The translations under genes were made by a program, and so were the position numbers. A stretch of DNA of 64,000 nucleotides from Sodiomyces alkalinus F11 (Eukaryota > Ascomycota > Sordariomycetes > Glomerellales > Plectosphaerellaceae), in contig NW_021167080.1 in the NCBI RefSeq assembly GCF_003711515.1, forward strand, positions 248,001 to 312,000, read 5' to 3'. The notes beneath the pieces are model-generated. The model saw nothing but the letters and a program-made list of their open reading frames with translations. It was not told the origin of the DNA and ran no database searches. Of the stretch, positions 45,540-57,400 are shown one piece after another. Numbering within the stretch: the stretch's first letter is position 1; each line of letters starts with the position of its first letter.

Positions 45540-46334
45540 TAACGGTTAATCTAGGCTACAGATTTTAAACTCAGCACCGCGCCTCTTATAAATTACCTTA
45601 AGCCCCTGGCTTAGGACCTCTATCCCTAACAGATATACAAACGTCTTATATTTCTGCGGGGGAAATACCTTAGTTAGCCTATCGCTAACTATCTCTTAGG
45701 TCAAGATCCAGGCGATCAGGACCTTTTTCTATTAAACGACCTATCGAATCTAAAGGGCGTGGATATCTAGATACTTTAATCTAGATATAACCTAAGGGCG
45801 TGGAGCCTCTAAAAGGATCCTCGTTTAGTCGTTATCGTAGTATATCGTCAGAGGCTCGTTTTTAAAGGTTAAGGTTAGGTCCTTAATTAAACGCCTAATC
45901 GCGATATACTGCCTAGTGGTAGTAGAAAGTGCTATAAGCTTAGCTTTAGTACTAGAGGTCACGACGCTTATTTACTTATTTGCCTTCTAGTCTATAGGAC
46001 CCCCGAATAATAGTGTGGTATAGCCTTAGGAGCTATACTAAGTCTCACGGTCGTTCCTAAAGGCTGCGTTAGAAGCATAGTAAAGTGCGTGCTATAGGTA
46101 GTTATTACGTGGTCTAAAGTAAAGGCACAGGGACTTAGTTAAGGCCAGGTACTTTAAACACCTATCTACGGTATCGTGATACTATTTTAACGGGTTTGTA
46201 TTAAATTCGGTAAGCCTTAAAGCGGCCTTAGATATATTAGGCCGGGTCTAATAGGCGGTGTAATTAATAGAGCCGACCTTCCGTAGATATAGGTGGATTA
46301 ATTCTATAAAGGCTTATTAGTCGGTAGTAGTTAG
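45540..46334 (-). pseudogene. Copia C2: C-terminal RNase H part of pol, cut by Gypsy G2
   Basis: Minus-strand end of the Copia polyprotein, homologous to 50890-51655 in C3 and to 62780-63150 in C1. Copia RNase H removes the RNA strand during reverse transcription. The blocks of C3 (for example the region around GLLDWKANKQ at about 51290-51320) have counterparts here, but CpA/TpG are more depleted. It is broken at 46334, where Gypsy G2 starts after gttag. Confidence 0.75.
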
Positions 46335-46549
46335 TGTTACGGGTTGACCCCGATACAGAGGATCCGGCTATACTCCGGATCTTCCTAACTACGCGCTTAG
46401 TTAACGGACCTATATCGCTAAACTATCGCTACCTTATAGCCAGCCTAGCGCTATAGACTTTTCTCCTTCTTCCTTCTTCCTTCCTTAGTTCTAGATAATC
46501 TATTATTACGACCTTACTTAGTGCCACGACCTATAACTAGTCGTTTATA
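46335..46549 (+). repeat. G2 5' LTR (unpaired)
   Basis: Starts tgttacggg like the G1 LTR. By alignment with G1 it ends at gtttata at 46549, about 215 bp. It shares the pyrimidine tract ttccttccttag before the 3' end. No second G2 LTR is in the window. The next bases (tatctagaacttag) are the putative primer site. Confidence 0.75.
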
Positions 46550-46639
46550 TATCTAGAACTTAGCGATACCTACGCGCTACGCTAGCGATAGATTAGGATC
46601 CTAACGCTACCGCCTAGTAACCTATTAGAATTAAATAGG

Positions 46640-47830
46640 TCGCGGAGTGGACGAACTAACGGTTCGAAGAAAACGACTAAGCTCTAAACGTAAGCCTAGG
46701 CCCTCTCTATAAATAATATACCGATATTAATATAAGGCTCGCTCTAATATAAGAATATTACTCGGAAATACGCTAGTTTATTAACCGATAACACGCGAGA
46801 GAAGAAGCTAATAAGCGATAACGCTAGTTAGTCGAATAGCTTATAGCCCGGCTCCTAGGATCGCCTACCCTGTAAAACCTAACGCCGCCTAACTTAAGTA
46901 TTCTGGCTCTATCGTAAACCCCGATAATCTTTATACTAGTAGAATCTACCCTATTACCGACTCTATCGCTAGCGCTATAGCCGATAATAATAGCGGCCGC
47001 CCTAACCTTAACGGCGGCACCCCGTAAGACTATTAATAGCCCTATAAAGTTCTTAGGGAAGCGAGTATACTATAGCGTGTAGGCCTACATAATACGGTAA
47101 AAGCTTATAATTAATAACGACCTATTCTAAAATAATATATAAGCTTAGTATACGATCTATAATTACTTAGGGCCTAAAGTATAATACGTCGTATCCGCCT
47201 TCTATAAAAGTAACGGACCGGGTAAACTTATAGACCCTAACGACTTTATAGCATATCTTAATCGTACTTACCTTAACCCTATAGAATAATCGCGAGCTAC
47301 CTAGGCCTTACGCACGATTCGTTAATAATCCGATAAGTCGTTTACCGCCTTCCTGCCCTATTTTAAAAGATAGATTACCCTTATAGGCGGTACTAAATAG
47401 GAAGCCACTGTATAGATCTTATTCCTCGAGGGAGCGATTACCCCGTGATTTAGGGATAAGCTTATCTCTGCCCGTATCCCTACTAACCACTATACTATAT
47501 AGGTTAATAGCGTATAAAAGATAGCCGGGAACCTTAAAGGTTATTAGTTTAAACGGAACTACGATAAATAAGCTTAAGACTATATAAGCGCGAAGAAGGA
47601 TACCGACGGTAATATAAAGATAGGCGGGGTAAACCGTATTAGCAATAGGAAAGCGAAGTAAGAGACTCGGACATACTATAATTATAATAAGAAGGGGTAT
47701 ATCGCGCGGAATTATAAAAACCTAAAGGAAAACTAAGATATAGTCTAGAAGGTTAAAAAGACTTATACGAAGGATCGCGATAAGAGCGGGGATAAGTCGA
47801 CTAGCGAGGACGACTTAGAAAAAGAATAGC
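46640..47830 (+). pseudogene. G2 gag (capsid and zinc knuckle)
   Basis: Capsid relic homologous to G1 gag. A core near 47150-47480 contains SAFYKSNGPGKLIDPNDF at about 47197-47250. The zinc knuckle at about 47667-47710 reads YYNYNKKGYIARNYKN: all three Cys and the His of C-x2-C-x4-H-x4-C have become Tyr, a clear RIP signature. A Lys/Asp/Glu-rich tail follows. Stops are TAG/TAA. Confidence 0.78.
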
Positions 47831-47859
47831 TTTAACGCGAAAACGGGCGTTAAAGCCGA

Positions 47860-50431
47860 TAGCCGCGATATAGCGGCAGTAAGAGGCGTTTAAAGTGCGC
47901 GTTAATAGTAATCCGGCACTTATAGTAGCTAAAGTAAATAAACGGCGTACTCTTAGCCTTATTAATACTAGTTATAATTACTACGCTACTATAAGTGAAT
48001 AGTTTACCTAGAGACTCTAATTACTATTAGTCGATAAGACGAATCGATTACTAAATAGCTTCTCGGAAGCTACTAGGGCTATTAATAGCGCGGGGATTAC
48101 CGTCTATAAGCTTAAGATCGGTGGCTACCCGTAAGGGATATTCGTATATATAATACCCGGGCTTAATTAAGATATATTCCTCGGGAAGCCCTAGATAGAA
48201 TAAAATAATATAACGTACTATGCTAAGGATAAACGGCTTTATTACGGAGCGGCCGGATTAAATATATAACTTTATTATAAAAAGAAACCTACTAGAGTAT
48301 AAGCTATCCGCGACGCCTATTTAGTTATTAGATCCGTATTCGCGGGTATTATCCGATGATTATAATAGAAGGGCGAAGAAGTCTTAGTCCAAGGAGTAAG
48401 CTTAAGGGGTATGGAAAAAGCGTTATATAAGAAGTAACTAGCGGACCCGAAGGACTTTATGCCTAAAAAGCTATTACGAGAATTCGGCGACTTATTTACG
48501 CCCGATAAAGCTAACTAATTACCGCTATACTCACAAGGAGTTAACCACGAGGTAAACCTTATACCCGGAAACGACGGTAAGGAACTATCGCTCCCTTAAG
48601 GGCCGCTCTATAATATATTAAGAGACGAACTCTTAGTACTACTAAAAACACTTACCGACCTAATAGATAAGGGATTTATCCGTGCTAGTAGTGTAGAAGC
48701 CGCGGCTCCTATCCTTTATATAAGGAAGCTAGGCGGAGGACTTTATTTTTATTACGACTATTAAACGTTAAACACGATTACTAAGCGAGACTATTACCTA
48801 CTCCCTTTAATCGCTAAGACCCTATAAAACTTAAGCTAAGTAAAATAGTTTATAAAGCTTAATATAATCGCTACCTTTTATAAGATTAGGATAGCCTTAG
48901 GACACGAATATAAGACTATATTCTAAACCCGGTTTAGGCTTTTTAAGTAGCTTATCTGCCTATTCGGCTTAAGTAAAGCTCCCGCGACCTTTTAGTAATA
49001 TATTAATAAGACGCTATAGCGCTTCCTAGATAGCTTTATTACCGCTTATATTAATAATATCCTAGTCTACTCTAATAGGAGTTAGGCCGACTACGAGGCG
49101 AAGGTAAGGTAGGTACTCCGCGCGCTCGCGGATACTAGCCTAAACCTAGATCCGTTAAAGTACGAGTTTAGCGTAAAGATAGTAAAGTACCTAGGATTTA
49201 TAGTCACCGCGTGGAAAGGCGTATCTTATAACCTAAAGAAGTTATAAGCTATCCGCGAGTAGGAAACGCCTATATCGGTTAAGGGCGTGCGAAGCTTCCT
49301 AGGTTTTACGGATTATTACCGGATCTTTATTAAGGACTTTTCGGGGATCTCTACCCCGTTAATAGCGTTTATTATAAAAGACTATACCTTTTAATAAGGT
49401 CCTAAAGAAAAAGCGGCCTTTTATAAGCTAAAAGCGAGGTTTTAGGAAGGACCGATACTATAATAGTAAGACCTAGTAAATAAGACGTTTATCGAGATAG
49501 ACTATTTAGGGTTCGCCCTTAAGGGTAGCCTAATATAAGAAGACGCGGACGGAAATCGCTATATAATCGTATACTACTCTCGTAAACTTAATAGAGTAGA
49601 ATATAACTACCTAATCCATAATATAGAAATATTAGCGATTATAAGTTATTTAGCAATATAGCGGGCTAAGCTTATTAGTTATAGATAATTTATAGTCCTC
49701 TCCGACTATAAGGCCCTTAAATACTTTATAATAAAGCGAACGCTTACTAAGCGATAAAGCCGATAGGCCGGTAAGCTTATATAGTTTAATTTTATACTCG
49801 AGTATTGGAAAGAAAAGGATAATATAATAACGGATACCCTTTTACGGTAATAATAAGATAAGCCTTAAGATATAATGGATAAACGGGAGTAATCTTATTA
49901 TATTTAATTAATCCCCGATACCGCGATTCCACCTAGTATTCGTTATATTAATAGCGGCTAAATAATCTTTAAGGCGGATTAAGAGCTATAACGATTATAG
50001 GATAAAACGCTTATCACCGATAAATAGTATTAAGGAGCCTTATCCGTAATCGCTAAAGAAGAATAATAGTTCTTACTATTATTAGAATTAAAGCTATAAA
50101 TAGCCGAGTACTTAGTCTCTACTACCGGGTTATTACTATTCCGCGACTGAATCTAGGTACCCGGGTCTATTAAAGGGTCGGCGTTACGAGGGAGGATCGT
50201 CTAATTAATTTACGACTTAGTAATCGGAGGACACCCCGGATATAAAACCACTATCGCCTTAGTAACGCGTTATTTCTTTTAGCTAAGGATAAATAAGGAT
50301 ATCTAATAATTCGTCCGGAACTATAACGTTTACAGAAAGGGGTATATATAGAGGAATACGAAATAAGGCCTTTTACGCCCCCTCCCGGTACTAGAATAAA
50401 TACGGAGCGACTTATCGATAGACTTTATAAC
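47860..50431 (+). pseudogene. G2 pol: protease, reverse transcriptase, RNase H, integrase start
   Basis: The protease region lies near 47960-48200. Reverse transcriptase: LREFGDLFTPDK near 48475-48510, DLIDKGFIRASS near 48660-48695, LYIRKLGGGL near 48715-48745, KLNIIATFYKIRIA near 48860-48895, and the catalytic block as AYINNILVYS near 49045-49075 (DD to NN). RNase H spans about 49300-49830, with YNYLIHNIEILAI near 49600-49640. An integrase N-terminus begins, but the core is cut off at 50431. The frame is more readable than in G1. Confidence 0.85.
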
Positions 50432-50624
50432 TGTCAGCACACAAATAAGGTACGCAAAAGATGTGTGTGTGCATTAAAGAAGAGTAAAAGATACTCTGCG
50501 GAAATGTCTAACTATGAAGTAAAAGGAGGGGAAATTAATATGGATACATCGGTCGGAAGTACCTCATCCGTCTACAGAAATAGCGCAAGTCACACCCCGA
50601 TAAGGTGGCTATAGACATCTAACA
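50432..50624 (-). repeat. Copia C3 3' LTR
   Basis: Direct repeat of 44775-44966 and 56382-56569. On the plus strand it starts tgtcagcac and ends ctaaca. It differs from the other two at about 50560-50620 (cctcatccgtctacag and aaggtggctatagac), so it belongs to a different Copia copy. It keeps many CA/TG, indicating lighter RIP. A C run at 50625-50632 is the minus-strand polypurine tract. Confidence 0.85.
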
Positions 50625-50889
50625 CACCCCCCCAGAACTACAGGATTAATCCTGACTATTCTGCTCAATTAAAGCCGTAAATCTAGGGTAAAATAAAGGC
50701 CTAGATATTAATCCAACGGTTAAACGGCTTATTAAAAAGCGCGCTCTTTTTATGCCTAAAAACGTCAAAAACGTATAAAAACAGGTAGTCAAATTAACCC
50801 CACAACAACGTCAAAACGTCAAAAAACGGGTGCCCAAATAACAATCTAAAGGGCACTAAAACAACGGTCAATCTAGGCTACAGATTATA

Positions 50890-53800
50890 AACTCAGCACC
50901 GCGCCTCTTATAAATTACCTCAAGCCCCCTAGCTTAGGACCTCCATCCCCAACAGATATACAAACGCCTTATATTTCTGCGGGGGAAGTACTCTAGTCAG
51001 CCCATCGCTAACCATCTCTTAGGTCGAGATCCAGGCGATCAGGACCTTCTTCTATTAAACGAGCTATCGCATCCAAAGGGCGTGGATATCTAGATACTTC
51101 AATCTAGATATAACCTAAGGGCGTGGAGCCTCTAACAGAATCCTCGTTTAATTGTTATCGCAGTATATCGTCAGTGGTTCCTCCTTAAAGGTCAAGGTCA
51201 GGTCCTTAATCAAACGCCTCGTCTCGATATACTGCCTGGTAGCAGTAGAAAGTGCTATAAGCTCGGCATTAGTACTAGAGGTCACGACGCTTATTTACTT
51301 ATTTGCCTTCCAGTCCATAAGACCCCCGAATAACAGTATAGTATAGCCCTAGGAGCTATACCGCGTCTTACGGTTATCCCTAAAGGCTACGTTAGAAGCA
51401 TAGTAAAGTGCGTGCTATAGGTAGTTATTACGTAGTCTAAAGTAAAGACACAGGGACTTAGTGGAGGCGAGGTACTTTAAACACCTATCTACGGTATCGT
51501 GATACTATTTTAACGGGTTAGTGTTGAATTCGGCAAGCCTCGAAGCAGTTTTAGATACATCAGGCCGGGTCTAATAGGCCGCGTAATTAATAGAACCGAC
51601 CTTCCGCAGATATAGGTGGATTAACTCTATAATGGCTTATTAGTCGGCAGCAGATAGTTCTAAAACATCAGGAAAAGGAAGAGGGCTTTCAACCCTACGC
51701 CCACCAAAGGGGAAATCCATCCCTAAAGCCTTAATCTTTTCGGTGATATAGTTCTCGAGGGAAAGCTATAGCCGACGTTATTAGCGATCTCGAACCACTC
51801 TAATCCCCAGGAACCACTTAAGTGGGCCTAGGTCCCTTACTTAAAAGTGCTACTGCATCCGTTATATAAGAGAATTAGCAGCAGATTAATATTCCTTCCT
51901 ATAGATCAGAATAATATCGTCCACGTAGAAGAAGACGATTAGTTCCTTACTTTTAAAGACATAATCGTCTTCGGTCAGTTACTTCAGATCGTACTTATCT
52001 AAAACTGAAGAGAGCTATTCGTGCTATAGCTTAGGGGAACGCCGAAGACTATATAACGCCCTGCGCAGGCGTTTTATACCGTGTAAAGGTGGTCGCGATA
52101 GCTTTAAAATAGCCTTAAGGTCCTCGTCGCTCTTCGTGCCTTTTACTACTTAAAGCAGCGGCCACCCGGGTAGATCCTTAACGTAAATCTCTTCGTTAAG
52201 GGTAGCGTTAATAAAGGCGTTAACGGCATTAAGCTAACGTGTCTCCAGGTCAAAATAGGCAGTAATAGCTATTAACGACCTAAAGGTCCTTCCTACGAGG
52301 GTGGAGGCGTAGGCGTCAAGGTGGTTTTCAGGCTATTAATCGCCTCGGACGCATAACCTCGCCTTAAACTTACTAATATACCCCGACGGGTCAACCGTAT
52401 ACTTAAAGACCTATTTAAGGTCCAAGGCACGTTACCCTCCCTAGGGCAGCTCTACTGCTTTAAAGGTGCCTATTAACTCAAGTGTATCCACCTCTTATAC
52501 GGCTATCCTGAGCCACTACAGCTTATAGGGGCTCTTCAGCATCTAAGACCAATTTAACGGTTCCTCAGGCATCTCTCGGCGCAACAGCGGCTTTTTCGGC
52601 TTCTCGAAGGTATAGTAGGAGATATAATCGTCGTACCTAGAAGGAGGTCGGCGATTATAAGCAGGCCGCCCTATGGGGGCAGGCGTTAAAGCTAAAGCAG
52701 GCGAACGAGAGGTCAGTTATTAGGCCGTAACAGCAGTAGTAGCAGTAGGATTAGACTTAGCTGCTAAAGATAGGGTTACTACTTATAGATTAGTTATTTA
52801 AGGAGCAGCGGCAGTAGCAGTGGCAGTAGCCTCTTCAAGAACGGATTAGTCAGGCGACAATAATCCTATTCCGACGGCATCGTCGGTAGCCTCGCCTATA
52901 GCCTCCTCTAAGGTAAAGGAAGATCCGCTAATATTATCAGATTCCTCTTAATCGCTGCGTTCAACCGCCATAGCTACAGACGTCTAAGAATCGTCAGGAG
53001 GTGGCGAAAAGGGCGTATAAGCAAGCCTCGAAGAAGACGAGGTTATTAAAGAGGGCAAAATTAGTGCTTTTAGTGCCGTTATTAAAGAGGAGGGTAAAAC
53101 AGCAGTTAAAGAGGAAGAACCAACGGCAGGAATAACGGCAGGCACAACGGCAGGCACCATGCCTACCGCGGCCGTGGCAGCCGTTCCACGTAATACCTCT
53201 TAGTCAGCAACCTATTAGTTTTCAGAGGCGTTATCTGTGGTTTTTATGTTAGTAGTGGTTTTCGATCCTTTACCACCACCGCCGGCCACCCCCCCAGATC
53301 TTAACGATTAAGGCTATTATTAACGCCTCCTTCCCTCTTATAAAGCCTCTATCGTGGAGTTCTGCTACGTTACCACAGGCATACCGAAATCGACGATATC
53401 CGTTATAACGCCAAAAGGATCGTGAATCTCTTAATCCAACGGCAGATTAAGCTCTTCATATAGTTCTAAAGGCACGTTAGGTTCCTCTCCCCTATTTTTA
53501 TAAAGGACTGACTCGTCGAACACGACGTCCCTTATACGCAGGATCCTCCCTAATTTTAGCACCTAAATCCGAAAAATATTAGTGCCTTCATAACCGATCA
53601 AATAACCGATATATACCCTCGGTGCGAGCTTTTCGTTCTTATACCTTCCTCGCAGGTAGTCAGCAGTCAACGCATACGCCTTATAACCATACCGACTCAG
53701 GTGCGTAATTAAGGGATGAGTGGTTATAAAGTTAACGATACCCTCCTTTTACAGCCACGCGTTTAACGCTCCCTCGGGGGTTTACTAACCTAGATCCCTA

Positions 53801-54960
53801 CGTGGAATCCGGTTATACAGGTACATGGCTACTATAATAATCTCTAGCCACAAATCCTATTAGAAGCCTAAGGTATCTGCTAATACCCTCGCGATAGCGA
53901 AGATAATACCCCTATACCGCTCGGCGTTAGCGTTCTATACGGCTATATACGGAGCCGATCTTTTTAGCAGGATACTATAATCTAAAGACTAGTTATCCAG
54001 CTTCTTCTATAGCGCCCTCTCTCCGTTAAGTCCAATCACACTAATAGGCAGCCTATACTACCTCTATAAGAAGAGTTCGAAGTTAGCTATCGAGGATAGT
54101 ATATATTTATACCCTGGTATCGTTCTAGTCACGTTTTTATACGTGTAGGGATCGTGGAATAAGGTAATAGTGTCGTCGCCGTTAGCGGTAGGATCTATAG
54201 AAAATAGATCCACGTTAATCCTCTAAAAAGGCCTTATTAGCCTATAGGCAGGTAGACGTCGTGATACTATCCTTTTTACTTTACTAATAGCGTAAGCCTC
54301 GTAGTCCACCACTAAAAGTGCCGCTCTTCCTCCTTTTAAAGCCACGATACCTCCCACGCACCCTTTTAATAGCTATACTAGTGCTTAAGGGTTAGCGTGC
54401 CCTAGCCTCTTATACTATAAACGGGCGTCGGCCACGCTTATAGGGTTTAGTTCCCTTAAGCTATTAAAATAGCTCTGCTATTACTTCTCTAAGCGCTATA
54501 GCGTGCCCTTAGTCGGTTTAAGGGCATATTAGCCGTTAATATTAATTAACGGCAGGCAGGTATATCGGTCTATTACTAAGATATCTCTGCCGGTTATAAA
54601 AACAGCGTTCTAATCCTTCTATAACCTACGCGTTACTAGCAGCGTTATAGGGTATCTATCCATAAACGCTATATTCTTTAGCATAAGGGTGTAAGGACGA
54701 CCTTTAGTATCTTTAACCTAAAGACGCAGGGTACTGTACCCCTCTACTAGATTAAAGGTGCCGCCACCTATCTAAAATCTAATAATAGTAGTAGCAGGCT
54801 AGAAGTCCTTAAGTAGGTGGCGTTAATTAGTTATATACCTTAAGGACCCCGAATCGATTAATAACCAATTAAAAAGGTCGTTACTAACCACTTATTTAGT
54901 CTATAGAAGCGAGAAAACCGATAATAAGGCCACTGCTTCTCCTATAAAATTAAAGGCAAA
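50890..54960 (-). pseudogene. Copia C3/C2 pol: protease, integrase, linker, reverse transcriptase, RNase H
   Basis: Best preserved Copia pol in the window, minus strand. Order from 54960 leftward: protease with LLIDSGS near 54850-54875; integrase with GHANP near 54405, GCVGGI near 54345-54365, VDLFSID near 54195-54215 and FHDPYTYKNVTRTI near 54115-54160; an Ala/Thr/Ser linker (about 52680-53330); reverse transcriptase with intact YVDDIILIYR near 51900-51930; RNase H to about 50890. Stops are fewer than in C1. The composite is inferred to switch from C3 (left) to C2 (right); the crossover was not located. Confidence 0.85.
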
Positions 54961-56360
54961 ATATATATCGTAAGAGCTATTATTAGAATCCTCTTCCCTA
55001 TTATTAACGAAATTAGATACTTCCTTAGACTAATCTTTCTCTAGTAACTTAGCTTTAGACTCTTTTACCTTATTTTTCGCCTTATCGATATCCTTTTTAA
55101 TATACTCCCTGAACTTCTTTTACTTAAAAGCACTCTAGCTCTTAATAACACGGTTATAGCGTTTTACCACTTTCTTTAAGGGTATAAAGCCCTTTTAGCG
55201 GCGTGTCGGATTAATATTCGGACAGCCACTCCACGGATAATAGTGGCGTTTACCTTTTCCTATCTTAACGTAATCGCAGATATAGTCCCTTACCGAAGAA
55301 TCCTTTTTTTTCTATTACTGCTAACCTCCCTAATTAGCAGGCTACTATCTACTATCCTTATCCTTTTCTAAGAACGTCGCCGTATAAAACGATAACGCTA
55401 TAGGCTTCTTACTAAGCCTATAAGGATATCTATAGCGTAACTAAACCGTATATTCGTTTATATCCTATTTGATAATAGGTTAGTTTTCCTTATCTTCCCT
55501 TAAAATCTCTATAAAACACGCCTCTAACTACTCTAGAGCTATAGTACCGATAGCCCTGAAAAACGCGTCGAGTTAATTCTCTATAGTATTAGAAGATCTA
55601 ACGCTATAGGTCTTCGAATCTCGGTATAGCGATATAAAGTCCTAAAGCTAACGTTTATAGGGGTATCCTCCGTATATTGTATATATATTCTTCCTATCTC
55701 TTCTTAACTAGGGACTTCTAGGTAGCGTTAGTAGGTTTAAGATAGTCCTTTAAGGCGATTAGGATATCTTTAACCTCCTTCTTCCCTATATACTAATCTT
55801 TAAGGTTAGGATTAACTATCTTCGCGATATAGTCGTAAAGAGTAGCTAGACCTTATTACCATTACTAATATTTATTCTCTTTTACGTTCTATAACTTAAA
55901 CTTATAATCCCAGGCATTATCGTCGTCACCTTCTTCTAGAGGTTCCGAGGATTCGAGCTATTAAGGACGTTTAGATTCCTTAAGGTCTGGATTAACGAGG
56001 TCAGAGACCTGGTTAGCGTAGGCTATCTGTATAATAGCCTCGATCTAATAACGCTATTCTTTTAGTAAGGTAAGGATCGTATAGCATATTATAGGTAACG
56101 CCGTAGTTAAGGCTATCGTCTAACTAACTAGGACTATAGGGAAATAAACTGTCGAAACCGACTATAACGGACCGCTTAAATAAGGAGCGATTATATAAGA
56201 TAGAACGAGATAGGATTAAGCGATTTAAGTAAGGGAATAGCGGAATAACGGTTGAAATAAAGCAGGCGGACGTAGCTAATAATACTAAGCTAACCGCTAT
56301 AGACTTAAGGCTATTTTGACTGCCTTAAAGCTGCAGGATCTATCGGAATAGCTTCGTTTA
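54960..56360 (-). pseudogene. Copia C3/C2 gag (capsid, zinc-binding segment)
   Basis: Capsid relic on the minus strand. Readable blocks are FKLQNVKENKY-like near 55865-55900, ALKDYLKP near 55740, EEYIYNIRRIPL near 55665-55705, and a zinc-binding segment with HYYPWSGCPNINPTRR near 55200-55250. It corresponds to piece 1 of C1. In Copia elements gag and pol are one reading frame, and no gap between them is seen. Start not fixed; the plus/minus short frame 56311-56493 spans leader and LTR and is not a gene. Confidence 0.75.
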
Positions 56361-56365
56361 TTAGA

Positions 56366-56381
56366 ACGCCGGGCTCATAAC
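56366..56381 (-). promoter_or_regulatory. Copia primer binding site, initiator-Met tRNA half-molecule type
   Basis: Next to the 5' LTR the plus strand reads gggctcataac (56371-56381), which is the anticodon stem-loop sequence of eukaryotic initiator Met-tRNA. The minus-strand element RNA would therefore pair with the internal part of that tRNA, the half-tRNA priming known for Drosophila copia and several fungal Copia elements. The identification rests on recalled tRNA sequence. Confidence 0.7.
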
Positions 56382-56569
56382 TGTCAGCACACAAATAAGG
56401 TACGTAAAAGATGTGTGTATTAAAGAAGAGTAAAAGATACTCTGCGGAAATATCTAAATATAAGGTAAAAGGAGGGGAAATCGATATGGACACATTGGTC
56501 GGAAGTACTCCATCCGAGTATATAAATAGCGCAAGTCACACCCCGATAAGTGTGTAGTGGCATCTGATA
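56382..56569 (-). repeat. Copia C2 5' LTR
   Basis: 188-bp LTR, plus-strand limits tgtcag and ctgata (mutated ctgaca). Its right half matches the LTR at 44775 rather than that at 50432. The flank gctat (56570-56574) begins the second part of LINE-delta. Confidence 0.85.
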
Positions 56570-57400
56570 GCTATAATAAAGATCCTTAAAGCCGAGGAAG
56601 AAATACGGTCTGCCGCAGGAGCTCTCTATTTTCAGGGGCTAAGATTTAGTATACCTTCGTAGTCTATAAGGTTATCGATTTAATTAATAACTAAAAGGTC
56701 ACGGAGGCCCTTATTAAGGAAAAAGTCTTAAAATAAACCGGGCTAAAGCTAGTCCGCGTATTAAAGCGCGGCTATAAGAACGACCGGGGCCTATCTAGCT
56801 AGTATATCCTTTTCTAGACGGCACCGAAGAAACGGTTCCGACTTTTCGAGATATTACTACTAGTAAGGCCTAAAAATATAAAAAAGGTAATAGCCTTATA
56901 CGATAAGTGCTAGGGATATTACCCCTAATATACCTATAATAGTAAAGCGAGATATAAAGTATATACCTCCTTATCGACGGACTATACCTATACAGCATAT
57001 TATATTAATTACTACAGACCCTATACCGAGGATAATACTAAATACCCGGTAAGACTAAGGAGGGTAAAAGGTAAGATTATTCCCCCTATAAAAACCGAAC
57101 TTAGTAAGATCCGAGCGGAGGGTATAGCCCTTTACGCGAAATTACGGAACCCGGAGAAAGCGGTTAAGAGCGTAGAAGCCACCGACCCAGAGACTACCGG
57201 CCCCGGTATTACCGGGAACGGGGTAACTATCTCCGACGCCGGTAATAATACCGATACTAGTAATAATAGGGAGACCTAGAACGGAGTTAAGATAGAAGTC
57301 GACTCCGCCGGGCCTAATACCTATTAACCTAGAACCCCTAAAATGACTAGGGATAATAGAACGCCGATACCCTTATAGTCGATATAGGTAAAGAAGCCTA
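56570..57400 (+). pseudogene. LINE-delta ORF1, downstream part with zinc-knuckle region
   Basis: Continues ORF1 in the frame left at 44774. Readable: VIDLINN and ALIKEKVLK near 56670-56730, KKRFRLFEILLLVRPKNIKKV near 56830-56890, then a Cys/His-type region (about 56900-56990) where several Cys read Tyr. A Lys-rich block (RRVKGKIIPPIKTEL near 57055-57105) and an Asn/Thr-rich tail follow. The boundary with ORF2 is not resolved and may lie between 57280 and 57500. Confidence 0.7.

Larger units (their letters stand above)
46335..50431 (+). mobile_element. Gypsy G2, 3' half missing
   Basis: Plus-strand Gypsy element related to but distinct from G1. It has a 5' LTR, primer site, gag, protease, reverse transcriptase, RNase H and the start of integrase, then stops at 50431 where the LTR of Copia C3 begins. 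The integrase core, any chromodomain and the 3' LTR are absent from the window. It was inserted into Copia C2 (left flank gttag, 46330-46334); its right flank is lost. Confidence 0.88.
44775..56569 (-). mobile_element. Copia C2 (minus) in LINE-delta, with nested G2 and recombined C3
   Basis: The outer limits of a minus-strand Copia inserted in LINE-delta ORF1 with flanks gctag (44770-44774) and gctat (56570-56574). The left 192-bp LTR (44775-44966) and right LTR (56382-56569) share details, ccgagtatataaatag and a gtgtg block, that the middle LTR at 50432 lacks, so they form the true pair. Inside are the gamma2 insert, Gypsy G2 (from 46335) and C3 (from 50432). The right-hand body (to 56569) is inferred to be partly C3 and partly C2 after recombination. 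Confidence 0.78.

Noticed and set aside
50427..50431. ataac before the C3 LTR considered as target-site duplication with 56377-56381
   Set aside because: The second ataac is part of the primer binding site inside the element, so the match is coincidental.
51152..51346. 64-codon plus-strand frame
   Set aside because: Antisense to the Copia RNase H domain.
56311..56493. 60-codon minus-strand frame crossing the Copia leader
   Set aside because: It begins inside the 5' LTR and runs through the primer binding site, so it cannot be a normal Copia coding start.
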